This document shows positions 44,739 to 52,885 of a stretch of DNA of 64,000 bases, in pieces. The stretch covers positions 62,001-126,000 of the forward strand of contig NZ_JANIFJ010000001.1 in the NCBI RefSeq assembly GCF_024519155.1, read 5' to 3'. Made by a program: the position numbers and the translations under genes. The notes below the pieces were generated by a model that saw only the letters and a program-made list of their open reading frames with translations, did not search any database and was not told where the DNA came from. This DNA is from Mangrovibrevibacter kandeliae (lineage in GTDB: Bacteria > Pseudomonadota > Alphaproteobacteria > Rhizobiales > Rhizobiaceae). Positions within the stretch are counted from its first letter, which is position 1. Every line of letters starts with the position of its first letter.

Positions 44739-45680
44739 TCAGTTGCGCTCGCCCATCAGGCCCGCCGGCCGCACCAGAAGAACGAGGAGCATCAGCGCGA
44801 ACGGGATGGTGGCGCTGACGGAAGACAGCTTCAGCGTCATCAGACCGCCGATGGCGCGGGCCCAGTCGCCGAGCCCGACGAGCCCGAACAGACCCGCCAG
44901 CGACCAGTCGAGGCCGACGGCGAACGAGGAGAAGAGGCCGATCAGCAGCGAGGCGAGGAGCGAGCCCTTGAGCGAGCCGAGGCCGCCGACCACCACCACC
45001 ACGAAGACGATCACCCCGAGCTCGATCCCCATGTTGGGATTGGTCGGGTAGAACGCGCCCGCCACCGCACCCGCAAGGCCCGCCAGCGCCGCGCCGGTGC
45101 CGAAGACGGCCATGAAGACCACGGGGATGTTGTGCCCCAGCGCCTCGGCCATCGCGGGCAGACGCTCGGCGGCCCGCACGACGATGCCGGTGCGGGTCCG
45201 CGTCAGGAGCAGCCAGAGAAGGGCGAACATCACCACCGCCATGCCGCCGATGAACAGGCGGTAGAAGGGATAGTCGCTGCCGAAGATCGTGAAGGCGGAG
45301 AAGCGCAGGTCACCCGGCATCTGGTAGTTCACCGGGAAGTCGCCGAAGAACAGCTTGATCAGCTCCTCGATGATCAGCGCCAGGCCGAAGGTCAGCAGCA
45401 GCTCGTGGGCGTGGCCGTGGGCGTGGACGCGCGGCAGCAGGAAGCGCTCGACCAGCATGCCGACGATGCCGACGAGGATCGGCGCCACCACCAGCCCGGC
45501 CAGAAAGCCGAAGGCCGACGACACCGCATAGGCGACGTACGCGCCGAGCATGTAGAAGGAGGCATGGGCGAAGTTCAGGACGCCCATCATGCCGAAGATC
45601 AGCGTCAATCCGGCCGAGACCATGAACAGCAACAGGCCGTAGGTCACGCCGTTGAGCGTGGAGACGATCGCAAATTCCAT
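44739..45680 (-). CDS. livH: Branched-chain amino acid-type ABC permease LivH
   Basis: This 313-aa permease has eight or so helices and the LivH landmarks GLTLIFGMMGVLNFAHASFY near the N-terminus and TRTGIVVRAAERLPAMAEAL (EAA loop) near residue 165. The C-terminal half holds GGLGSLKGSLLASLLIG. It follows the binding-protein gene by 76 bp, which contain a strong hairpin, and is followed by livM after 1 nt. Confidence 0.9.
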   Translation of the reverse strand: MEFAIVSTLNGVTYGLLLFMVSAGLTLIFGMMGVLNFAHASFYMLGAYVAYAVSSAFGFLAGLVVAPILVGIVGMLVERFLLPRVHAHGHAHELLLTFGLALIIEELIKLFFGDFPVNYQMPGDLRFSAFTIFGSDYPFYRLFIGGMAVVMFALLWLLLTRTRTGIVVRAAERLPAMAEALGHNIPVVFMAVFGTGAALAGLAGAVAGAFYPTNPNMGIELGVIVFVVVVVGGLGSLKGSLLASLLIGLFSSFAVGLDWSLAGLFGLVGLGDWARAIGGLMTLKLSSVSATIPFALMLLVLLVRPAGLMGERN

Positions 45681-45714
45681 CGAGGGCTTCCCGCACAGGA
45701 TCGTGCAGCGGTCG

Positions 45715-45738
45715 CCGGCCGGAGCGATGTCCGGCCGG
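45715..45738 (-). terminator. Intercistronic hairpin after the binding-protein gene
   Basis: A perfect 9-bp stem CCGGCCGGA / TCCGGCCGG with a 6-nt loop between the Liv-type binding-protein gene and livH. There is no T run. It most likely stabilises the upstream mRNA or partly ends transcription, so that the binding protein is made in excess. Confidence 0.6.
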
Positions 45739-45756
45739 ATCCGCAGGACAGGCCGG

Positions 45757-46986
45757 CTATTCGCCCGGACGCTTCATCTGGCAGCTGTCCTGCACCGGAT
45801 AGATCGCGTCCTCGCCGGGAACGACCTTCACCGTCTGGAACCCCATGTCGGTGTCGTCGGCCGGATATTTCGGGTTCTCGACCACCTTCGAGACGACCAC
45901 CGGGCGGATCGTCTGATGGTCCGCCTTGCGCACCGAGCTCGGCCCGACCGGGCTGTCATAGGTCGAGTCTTCCAGCGCGAGCGCGATCTTGGTCACGTCG
46001 ATCTCGCCGCCGCCGAAGTCGAGCGTGTCGAGCGCCTGCTTCAACTGCGCCAGCGCGAAGGCGGAATGCCCCTCGACGAAGATCGGATAGTGGCCGGTCG
46101 CCGCCTTGTAGTCCTCGGCGAATTTGCCGTCGCTGGCGGCGTTGTCGTAGTTGTTGGCGATGTAGTGGCCGATCGCGGTCTTGCCGGCATTGGCGATGTT
46201 GCCGGGCTGGTCGAGGAAGGCGGTCGCGAAGGTGACGTCGAGCCCGGCGTCGCCGGTGGCCTTCATCAGGAGCAGGAGGTCGTTCGACCAGTTGCCGGTG
46301 AAGACGGTGTCGGGAGCGGCGGCCTTGATGCGCGCCACGAAGGGCGCGAAGTCCTGGATCTTGTTGACGTCGTGCAGGACCTCGCCGACGACCTCGTAGC
46401 CGCCGGTGTCGGCGGCGGCCTCGACCGCCTTCTGCATGTCCTGGCCCCAGGAGTAGTTCTGGTTGATCGAGTAGACCTTGGTGCCAAGGTCTCCGTCCGC
46501 CTTCATCGCGTTCACCAGCGCGTTCACGCGCATCGGCGCGGTCGTGGTGAAGCGGAAGTGGTAGAACTGGCACTTCTCGCCGGTCAGTTCCATCGCTTCG
46601 CCGCCGAGATTGATGAACATCACCTCGTGGCCGGCATTGCGGATGTTGTGCTTGCGCACGTCCTCGGTCAGCTGGCCGGCGATCGCCGACGAGGCGCCCT
46701 GGAAGATGATGTCGACGCCGTCGGCGACGGCCTGGCGGAACTTGTCGGCCGCTTCCGGCGCGCCGCCGGCATTGTCGTACTCGGTGACCTGCACCGGCTC
46801 CCCGTTGAAGCCGCCGGCCTTGTTGATCTGGTCGACGCCGTACTCGACGGCGTTGGCGTAGAGGCGCCCGGTCGAGGTCTGCGCGCCCGACAGGCTCTCG
46901 ATGATGCCGATCTTCAGCGGTTCGGCCTGCGCGGGCGCGGCAAGGGCGACAGCTGACGCTGCCGCGAGAAAAGCAAGGCGATGCAC
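45757..46986 (-). CDS. Liv-type ABC transporter substrate-binding protein
   Basis: This 409-aa periplasmic protein has a signal peptide (residues ~1-21, FLAAASAVALAAPAQA) followed by PLKIGIIESLSGAQTSTGR, the type-I periplasmic-binding fold of HAAT systems. It holds one likely disulphide pair (Cys in EKCQFYHF and QDSCQMKRPGE). Receptors of this kind bind amino acids, amides, aromatic acids or short organic acids. Linkage to BKACE suggests a carboxylic or betaine-type acid. It is the first gene of the operon running to 39284. Confidence 0.88.
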   Translation of the reverse strand: MHRLAFLAAASAVALAAPAQAEPLKIGIIESLSGAQTSTGRLYANAVEYGVDQINKAGGFNGEPVQVTEYDNAGGAPEAADKFRQAVADGVDIIFQGASSAIAGQLTEDVRKHNIRNAGHEVMFINLGGEAMELTGEKCQFYHFRFTTTAPMRVNALVNAMKADGDLGTKVYSINQNYSWGQDMQKAVEAAADTGGYEVVGEVLHDVNKIQDFAPFVARIKAAAPDTVFTGNWSNDLLLLMKATGDAGLDVTFATAFLDQPGNIANAGKTAIGHYIANNYDNAASDGKFAEDYKAATGHYPIFVEGHSAFALAQLKQALDTLDFGGGEIDVTKIALALEDSTYDSPVGPSSVRKADHQTIRPVVVSKVVENPKYPADDTDMGFQTVKVVPGEDAIYPVQDSCQMKRPGE

Positions 46987-47287
46987 GGTGGTCTCCTCCC
47001 AGAGTTCCCTGTCCGCTGCCGCTGCCGCCTCTCCCGCGTGGGGAGGCGGCCCTCCTCCGGGCAGCGAGGCAAGACTACCACATCATCGTCAGTCGTAAAG
47101 ATATCTGATGTGTGATCTCACTTTCCGGCTGAACATCGTGGTGGTTGCCGAGGAGGGCGGGCCCATATCATGGAACTTACGTTCCCCCCGGGGCAGTGTA
47201 TCAAGGCCGGCGCGCGCCGCACCCCCGACCGTTCGAGCAATGGCGACCGGACGATCTGCAGACCGAGCCCAGCGAGGCCCCCAGCAC
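46987..47287. promoter_or_regulatory. Divergent control region with inverted repeat
   Basis: These 301 bp separate the binding-protein gene (minus) from the GntR/FCD gene (plus). An inverted repeat CACATCA (47079-47085) - 20 nt - TGATGTG (47106-47112), with the AGATATCT palindrome just inside it, lies in an AT-richer patch. It is a reasonable operator for the GntR regulator, but this is inferred only from position. Confidence 0.35.
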
Positions 47288-48019
47288 GTGAGTACCTTCG
47301 ATCCGCCGAGGAAAAAGAGCACGCTTGCACCCGTCGACGTCACGACGGTGCAGGAACGGGTCTACCAGAGCCTCCGACTGGGGCTCCTGCGGGGCGAATT
47401 CCTGCCCGGCGAACAGGTCTCCATCCGCGGCCTGGCCGAGGTCCTCGGGACCAGCCCGATGCCGGTGCGCGACGCGGTGGCGCGGCTGATCGCCGAGCGT
47501 GCTCTCGAACAGTCGGGGCCCCGAAGCCTGCGGGTGGTCCCCTACCAGGCGACGGATCACGAAAACTACATCCGCATCCGCATGCAGCTCGAGGGCTATG
47601 CTGCCGAGCGGGCTGCGAGCGCGCCGAAAGACCCGAAGCTGATCGATCTGCTGCGGCACCACAACGACGGCATTGCGCAGGCGCTGCGCGCCGACGATCT
47701 CGAGGCGGCGCTGGCGAGCAACCAGGCGTTCCACTTCGAACTCTATCGCGGAGCGGGGTATCCGCAGCTGCTCGACGTCGTCTCGACGCTCTGGCTGCGG
47801 ACCGGTCCGATCGTCGCCTCGGCGCGCACGGACGCGGCACTGTTCGACCGGCTGTTCCATGCCGGTGTCCGTATCCACGGCGAGGCCATCGACGCCGTCG
47901 CACGGCGGGATCCGGCCGCCGCGCGCTGGGCCATCAAGCTCGACATCCGCTCCTCCAACCTTGCGATCCGGCGCTTCTACAAGCGAGGCGCGGGCGGCGC
48001 GGACGGCGAAAGCGCCTGA
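47288..48019 (+). CDS. GntR-family regulator with FCD domain
   Basis: This 243-aa transcription factor has an N-terminal winged helix (VYQSLRLGLLRGEFLPGEQ, then IRGLAEVLGTSPMPVRDAVARL as recognition helix) and an all-helical FCD ligand domain with metal-site residues in ASNQAFHFELYRG and HAGVRIHGEAIDAV. FCD regulators sense carboxylic acids. Its divergent place next to the Liv/BKACE operon suggests it controls that operon in response to the substrate. I chose GTG 47288; ATG 47240 in the same frame is the alternative and would add 16 residues. Confidence 0.85.
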   Translation: MSTFDPPRKKSTLAPVDVTTVQERVYQSLRLGLLRGEFLPGEQVSIRGLAEVLGTSPMPVRDAVARLIAERALEQSGPRSLRVVPYQATDHENYIRIRMQLEGYAAERAASAPKDPKLIDLLRHHNDGIAQALRADDLEAALASNQAFHFELYRGAGYPQLLDVVSTLWLRTGPIVASARTDAALFDRLFHAGVRIHGEAIDAVARRDPAAARWAIKLDIRSSNLAIRRFYKRGAGGADGESA

Positions 48020-48293
48020 CACGATTCCTTCCGTGTCGGGCCGACGGACTCCGACCGCTGGCGGCGACAGGTCGGTGGCCCGCCAAGGCGCTCCGCTCAA
48101 GGGGTCAGACGATGCGCCGCTCGCAGGCCGCGGGTCAGGAGAGCGTCGGCGCGATCTGACGGGTGACGGCGGCGCCCCCGCCGCGATCCTCGACCGCGCC
48201 GCGGGCCCTGCCTCTGCCGCTCGGACGAGGCCCGAGAAAAGGTGCCAGCGGCCGACGTCCATTGCATGGCGCAGATCGGGATCTCTTGCCCCG
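48020..48293. other. Non-coding stretch, no recognised feature
   Basis: No convincing gene, promoter or repeat was seen between the GntR gene and the HicB fragment. The six frames give only Arg/Pro/Ala-rich translations without family motifs. Together with the next 400 bp it looks like decayed sequence. Confidence 0.4.
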
Positions 48294-48464
48294 TCAGGCG
48301 CTCTCCTGCAGGCGCTGGCGCGCCGCCAGCGCGAGAAAGGCCGGGCGGCTCTTGCCGAGTGCGGCCGCGCGGGCATCCACCCGGTCCATCAGGCGCTCGT
48401 CCATCGAGATGTTGAGGCGCTTGGAGCGGCCCGGAAGGTCGACCGTCACCAGCGCGGTCAGCAC
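48294..48464 (-). pseudogene. HicB antitoxin, C-terminal fragment
   Basis: The minus strand encodes 56 residues beginning at a GTG and ending in TGA. From residue 5 they read LVTVDLPGRSKRLNISMDER, followed by LMDRVDARAAALGKSRPAFL. This is the linker and ribbon-helix-helix end of a HicB antitoxin (DLPG.A.R.NISLDE.LL..ID..A...G.SRSAFL pattern). The ~70-residue N-terminal RNase-H-like part is missing. The overlapping upstream frame ends in PTGTLRNIYRIGG, which looks like the last residues of a HicA toxin. The pair therefore looks like a hicAB locus joined by an internal deletion. It could still be expressed as a short DNA-binding peptide. Confidence 0.6.
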
Positions 48465-48517
48465 CGCCCGCCTATTCTGTAGATGTTGCGCAGGGTGCCG
48501 GTCGGGATTGGGTGGAC

Positions 48518-48691
48518 ATGATCGAGCCGAAGGGTGCCGACCTGCAGGTGTTCGGAAAGGTCGGAACGACGGCCGTCACAGCCACGCTCCGGGGATGTCC
48601 GGCCGTCCGCGAGGGTGACGTCGTCCCCTTCGCCTTCCCGGCGGGCGGCATCCACCTGTTCGACAAAGCCATAGGAGCGCGGTTGAACTGA
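48518..48691 (+). pseudogene. Orphan TOBE domain of a MalK/UgpC-type ABC ATPase
   Basis: The plus strand encodes 57 residues (MIEPKGADLQVFGKVGTTAV ... GGIHLFDKAIGARLN) that match the last TOBE segment of sugar/glycerol-phosphate ABC ATPases. The EP.GAD..VFG.VG start and the HLFD..TG.R.. end are both there. No Walker A, Walker B or signature motif lies upstream; the frame runs into the HicA-like remnant. It is thus a 3' remnant of a lost transporter gene rather than a working protein. Start and expression are uncertain. Confidence 0.6.
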
Positions 48692-48817
48692 ACCGCTCGC
48701 TTTTTCGAACCGGCTCGGCGCTCGACCGCCGGTCGAGGCGAGCGACCACATGTGGGTCTCCGCCCCTCTGTGCGAGGGGTCCCGTGCCGGTGGGCCACCT
48801 CAGCGGCGGGTGCCGGA

Positions 48818-49723
48818 TCACCCGTCGAACTCCGCGATCCTGGCGCGAAACCGCCGGTGGAACGTCTCGATGAACTCGCGCGAAATCGATGAGGACGCCG
48901 AGAAGCCGGGCGTGATCAGCGACCACTCGAAGGTGATGGTCGGCCGGAAGGGCCGCAGTTCGACGTTCGGCCAGCGGATGTGGCGGGCGGTGAAGAAGTC
49001 GACGATGGCGCAGCCGAGACCGGCGCTGACCAGGCCGCAGGCGATCATCGTCAGCGGAGTTTCGGCCCGGATCACCGGCAGGACCGAATGGGTGGTCATC
49101 ACCGCGTCGAATTTGCTGCGCATCAGCGACGGGCCGGCGAGTGCGACGAGGTCGCATCCGTGCAGGTCCTGCGGAACGATGGTCTCCTTGGCGAGAAGCG
49201 GATGGCCGACAGGCGCGGCGAAGACGCCCGGGACCGCCGGAAGATCTTCCGAGACGATCGCGGAGTGCGGAATGCGCTCCTGGACGAAGCCGACGTCGCA
49301 GCGGCCCGCGACGACCCAGTCGAGGACCGAAGGCGACGTCATGCCATAGAGGGTGATGTCGACGGCCGGCCGCTCCTTGACGAACTCGGCGACGACGCCG
49401 GGCAGGAAGCTCCCGGCCAGAGCCGGCAGACCGGCCACCCGGAGTGCGCCGCCTCGCCGCTCCCGGATGTCGCGCGCGGCAAGTTCGATGCGTTCGAGGC
49501 CGACGAAGGAGCGATCCACCTCGCGGTAGAGCGTGATCCCGTCGGCCGTCGGCAGGAGTTTGCCGCCGCGTCGCTCGAACAGCTGCAGCTTCAACTGCTG
49601 CTCGAGATCGGCGATCAGGCGGCTGACGGCCGGTTGGCTGATCCCCAGCGAGGCGGCCGCCTCGGAGGCCGATCCGATCAGGATGACGGCTCGGAAGGCC
49701 TCGAGCTGGCGACTCTTCAACAC
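48818..49723 (-). CDS. LysR-family regulator (OccR/NocR-like)
   Basis: This 301-aa LysR regulator has its winged helix in residues 1-65: RQLEAFRAVILIGSASEAAA and SLGISQPAVSRLIADLEQQL, then KLQLFERRGGKLLPT. The effector domain follows. The N-terminus resembles OccR/NocR of octopine/nopaline catabolism. It is divergent from the ABC transporter operon at 49840, the usual place for a LysR activator of a catabolic operon. The effector would be the imported amino acid or opine. Confidence 0.85.
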   Translation of the reverse strand: MLKSRQLEAFRAVILIGSASEAAASLGISQPAVSRLIADLEQQLKLQLFERRGGKLLPTADGITLYREVDRSFVGLERIELAARDIRERRGGALRVAGLPALAGSFLPGVVAEFVKERPAVDITLYGMTSPSVLDWVVAGRCDVGFVQERIPHSAIVSEDLPAVPGVFAAPVGHPLLAKETIVPQDLHGCDLVALAGPSLMRSKFDAVMTTHSVLPVIRAETPLTMIACGLVSAGLGCAIVDFFTARHIRWPNVELRPFRPTITFEWSLITPGFSASSSISREFIETFHRRFRARIAEFDG

Positions 49724-49839
49724 GCGTCCTATCCTTCCAACCTATAACATTCTATAATGGAGTTGGTCTGAAAACGTATTTGACTTATGTCGCCCAGTTT
49801 TGAAAGCTTCTTGTGTGAGCAATTTCTGAACAGGATGCG
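49724..49839. promoter_or_regulatory. Divergent promoter region of the LysR gene and the ABC operon
   Basis: These 116 bp are much more AT-rich than the rest of the window. The motif TATAACATTCTATAAT (49742-49757) is a dyad-like site near the LysR start, a plausible autoregulatory LysR box. TTGACTTATG and TTTTGAAAGC segments nearer the operon could be promoter parts. No exact consensus was found. Confidence 0.4.
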
Positions 49840-50883
49840 ATGATGAGCACTCGGCGTACCCTTCTGGCTTCGGCCGCGATCTTCACGCTCTCGGCTGCGG
49901 CCACGGCAGCCGCGCAGGAGAAGGTTCTCTCCGTCGCAGCTTATGGTGGCTCCTTCGAGCAGCTGATGCGCGAGCAGGTGTTCCCGGCCTTCGAGAAGGA
50001 GCACAACGTCCGCATCGAATACACGGCAGGCAACTCGACCGACACGCTGGCGCGGCTGGTCGCCACCAAGTCCGGCCCGCAGATCGACGTCGCGATCATG
50101 GACGACGGTCCGATGTACCAGGCGATCGCCCTCGGCCTCTGCCAGGACCTGACATCGGCGCCGGTCTACGGCGATCTCTACGACACGGCCAAGGTCTCCG
50201 GGAACAAGGCCACCGGGCTCGGCGTGGTCGCCACCGGCCTGATGTACAACACCGACTACTTCAAGCAGCAGGGCTGGGACGCCCCGACCTCCTGGGCAGA
50301 CCTCAAGGACGCGAAATACAAGGGCAAGCTGGTGGTGCCGCCGCTGTCCAACACCTACGGCCTGCACGCGCTCATCATGGAAGCGGGACTGGCCGGCGGC
50401 AGCGAGCAGGACATCGATCCGGGTTTCAAGGCCTTCACGGACGAGATCGGCCCGAACGTCCTCGCCTACGAGCCGTCGCCCGGTCAGATGACCGCGCTGT
50501 TCCAGAACGGCCAGGCGGTGCTCAGCGTGTGGGGCTCGGCGCGCATCAACTCGCTGAAGACGACCGGCTTCCCGGTCCAGATGGTTTATCCCAAGGAGGG
50601 TGCCGTCGCGCTCGGCATTCTCGGCTGCCCGGTCGCCGGCCGCAGCCAGCCGGAGGCACAGGCGTTCCTCCAGTACCTGCTCTCGCCCGAGGTGCAGCAG
50701 AAGCTCGCCATCGGCTACGGCTACGGTCCGGTCAACAAGAACGCCAAGCTGACCGACGAGCAGGCCGCCGACATTCCCTACGGCCCGGAGCGGGTCGGCA
50801 AGCTGCGCAAGGTCGACTGGGACTACGTCAACCAGCATCGCGAGGAGTGGAACACCCGCTGGACGCGTGAGGTCGAGCGCTGA
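49840..50883 (+). CDS. Polyamine/opine-type ABC transporter substrate-binding protein
   Basis: This 347-aa periplasmic protein has a signal peptide (residues ~1-26, LLASAAIFTLSAAATAAAQ). A type-II binding fold follows, opening VLSVAAYGGSFEQLMREQVF. The VAAYGG start and the SWADLKDAKYKGKLVVPP segment are typical of the PotD/spermidine-putrescine and opine group. The first of two ATGs at 49840 follows AACAGGATGCG with a weak ribosome site. It is first in the operon; a perfect hairpin separates it from the ATPase gene. The ligand is most likely a cationic or N-substituted amino acid. Confidence 0.87.
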   Translation: MMSTRRTLLASAAIFTLSAAATAAAQEKVLSVAAYGGSFEQLMREQVFPAFEKEHNVRIEYTAGNSTDTLARLVATKSGPQIDVAIMDDGPMYQAIALGLCQDLTSAPVYGDLYDTAKVSGNKATGLGVVATGLMYNTDYFKQQGWDAPTSWADLKDAKYKGKLVVPPLSNTYGLHALIMEAGLAGGSEQDIDPGFKAFTDEIGPNVLAYEPSPGQMTALFQNGQAVLSVWGSARINSLKTTGFPVQMVYPKEGAVALGILGCPVAGRSQPEAQAFLQYLLSPEVQQKLAIGYGYGPVNKNAKLTDEQAADIPYGPERVGKLRKVDWDYVNQHREEWNTRWTREVER

Positions 50884-50906
50884 GCGGCGTAGCGTCGAAC
50901 GCGACG

Positions 50907-50928
50907 CCCGCCCGCGAGCGCGGGCGGG
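50907..50928 (+). terminator. Intercistronic hairpin between binding-protein and ATPase genes
   Basis: A perfect 10-bp inverted repeat CCCGCCCGCG / CGCGGGCGGG separated by 2 nt, with no T run. It lies just after the binding-protein stop and probably raises its mRNA level over that of the downstream genes. Confidence 0.6.
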
Positions 50929-50951
50929 TCCACCGGACGAGAGATCCGTCG

Positions 50952-51986
50952 ATGAGCTTCCTTACGATCGAACGCCTGACCAAGGTCTACGACAGCATCA
51001 CGGCCGTCGACGGCATCTCGCTCGACATCGAGCGCGGTGAGTTCGTCTCGCTGCTGGGGCCATCCGGCTGCGGGAAGACGACGACGCTGCAGATGATCGC
51101 CGGCTTCGTCGACGTGACCTCCGGCCGGATCCTGCTCGAGGGCCAGGATCTGGCCCGGGTGCATCCCGCCCGGCGCGGCCTCGGCATCGTGTTCCAGAGC
51201 TATGCGCTCTTCCCGCACATGACCGTGGCGGAAAACGTCGGGTTCGGGCTGGAGATGCGGAAGGTGAACCGCGCCGATCGCGATCGCCGCGTCGCGGCGG
51301 CGCTCCAGCTCGTGGGCCTGTCGGCGATGGCCGACCGCTACCCGAAGCGCATGTCCGGCGGCCAGCAGCAGCGCGTCGCGCTGGCGCGGGCGCTGGTGAT
51401 CGAGCCGCATCTGCTGCTGCTCGACGAACCTCTGTCCAACCTCGACGCCAAGCTGCGCGAGGAGATGCAGGGCGAGTTGCGCGACATTCAGGAGCGCACC
51501 GGCCTCACCACCATCCTCGTCACCCACGATCAGGCCGAGGCGATGGCGCTGTCGGACCGGATCGTGGTGATGAGCAAGGGCCGCATCGAGCAGATCGACG
51601 CGCCGGAGGCGGCCTATCAGGTGCCGGCGACGCGGTTCGTCGCCGATTTTCTCGGCCGCACCAACACGGTCGAGGGCGATTGCGCGGGAGCGGCGGTCTC
51701 GGTGGCCGGCGAAACCTGGACGGTTCCTGGCGGCGCGCCGGCCGGGCCCGTGCATGTCGCGGTGCGGCCCGAGCGGGTGACCTTCGCTGAGACGGGCCTT
51801 GCCGGGACGGTGCGCAAGCGGGTGTTCCAGGGCAGCCAGTGGTATTTCGAGGTCGAGAGCGTCGTCGGTCCGCTGGCGGTGCTGGCGCCGAACGGCCGTG
51901 GCCGCGTACCCGCCGTCGACGAGGCGGTGCGGCTCACCTGGTCGGCCGACGACATGCGCGTGCTGCCGCGCGAGGCCGTGCGATGA
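50952..51986 (+). CDS. PotA-like ABC transporter ATP-binding protein
   Basis: This 344-aa importer ATPase has Walker A GPSGCGKTTTLQMIAG, Q-loop FQSYALFPHMTV, signature MSGGQQQRVALARALV, Walker B LLLLDEPLSNLDAKLRE and switch His VTHDQAEAM. It ends in a TOBE_2 domain (VHVAVRPERVTFAETGLA). It is the PotA/FbpC type that energises polyamine, opine and iron importers. It overlaps the next permease gene by 4 nt. Confidence 0.92.
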   Translation: MSFLTIERLTKVYDSITAVDGISLDIERGEFVSLLGPSGCGKTTTLQMIAGFVDVTSGRILLEGQDLARVHPARRGLGIVFQSYALFPHMTVAENVGFGLEMRKVNRADRDRRVAAALQLVGLSAMADRYPKRMSGGQQQRVALARALVIEPHLLLLDEPLSNLDAKLREEMQGELRDIQERTGLTTILVTHDQAEAMALSDRIVVMSKGRIEQIDAPEAAYQVPATRFVADFLGRTNTVEGDCAGAAVSVAGETWTVPGGAPAGPVHVAVRPERVTFAETGLAGTVRKRVFQGSQWYFEVESVVGPLAVLAPNGRGRVPAVDEAVRLTWSADDMRVLPREAVR

Positions 51987-52885
51987 GCGCGGTCGCCGCC
52001 ACGCCGGGACGACCCGCCACCACCTTGCGCGTGAGGGGCACCTACGCGCCCTATCTCCTGTCGCTCCCGGCGCTTGCGGTGATGGGCGTGCTGCTGCTGG
52101 TGCCGCTGGCAATGACGCTGGTCCTGTCGCTGCACTCCTTCGGCATGTACACCGGGATCAGCAGCGACTACGCGCTGGCCAACTACGTCGACGTCTTCAC
52201 CGACCCCTATTTCGGCGAGATCTTCCTGCGCACGCTGCGGATCTCGCTCTGCACGACGCTGCTCGCCGCCGTGCTCGGCGCGCCTGAGGCCTATATCCTG
52301 CACCGGATGTCGAGTCCGTGGCGCTCGATCTTCCTCCTGGTGATGCTGGGGCCGCTGCTGATCTCGGTGATCGCGCGCACGCTCGGCTGGGCGATGCTTC
52401 TCGGCGCGACAGGGGTGGTCAACCAGACGCTCATCGCTCTTGGGCTCATCCAGACGCCCGTCGAGTTCATGTACGCCGAGACTGGCGTCGTGGTGGCGCT
52501 GGCGCACGTCCTGATGCCGTTCATGGTGATCTCGGTCTGGGCGGCGCTGCAGAAGCTCGATCCCCAGGTCGAGAACGCGGCGGTCTCGCTCGGCGCCGGC
52601 CAGGCGACGGTGCTGCGACGCGTCGTGCTGCCGCAGATCATGCCCGGCATCCTGTCCGGCTCGATCATCGTCTTCGCGCTCGCGGCCTCGTCCTTCGCCA
52701 CCCCCTCGATCATCGGCGGCCGCCGCCTGAAGGTCGCGGCGACGCTCGCCTATGACGAGTTCCTGTCGACCCTGAACTGGCCCCTCGGCGCCACCATCGC
52801 GGTGCTCCTCCTCGCCGCCAACATCGTCATCATCGTCGGCTGCAACCGGCTCGTCGAGCGGCGCTACCAGCAGGTGTTCCAATGA
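51983..52885 (+). CDS. PotB-like ABC transporter permease
   Basis: This 300-aa permease has six helices. The binding-protein-dependent EAA loop is ENAAVSLGAGQATVLRRVVLPQIMPG. The helix after the start includes YLLSLPALAVMGVLLLVPLA. ATG 51983 overlaps the ATPase stop (ATGA); the open frame upstream lies inside the ATPase gene and is not used. It forms the channel with the PotC-like partner. Confidence 0.9.
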   Translation: MSAVAATPGRPATTLRVRGTYAPYLLSLPALAVMGVLLLVPLAMTLVLSLHSFGMYTGISSDYALANYVDVFTDPYFGEIFLRTLRISLCTTLLAAVLGAPEAYILHRMSSPWRSIFLLVMLGPLLISVIARTLGWAMLLGATGVVNQTLIALGLIQTPVEFMYAETGVVVALAHVLMPFMVISVWAALQKLDPQVENAAVSLGAGQATVLRRVVLPQIMPGILSGSIIVFALAASSFATPSIIGGRRLKVAATLAYDEFLSTLNWPLGATIAVLLLAANIVIIVGCNRLVERRYQQVFQ

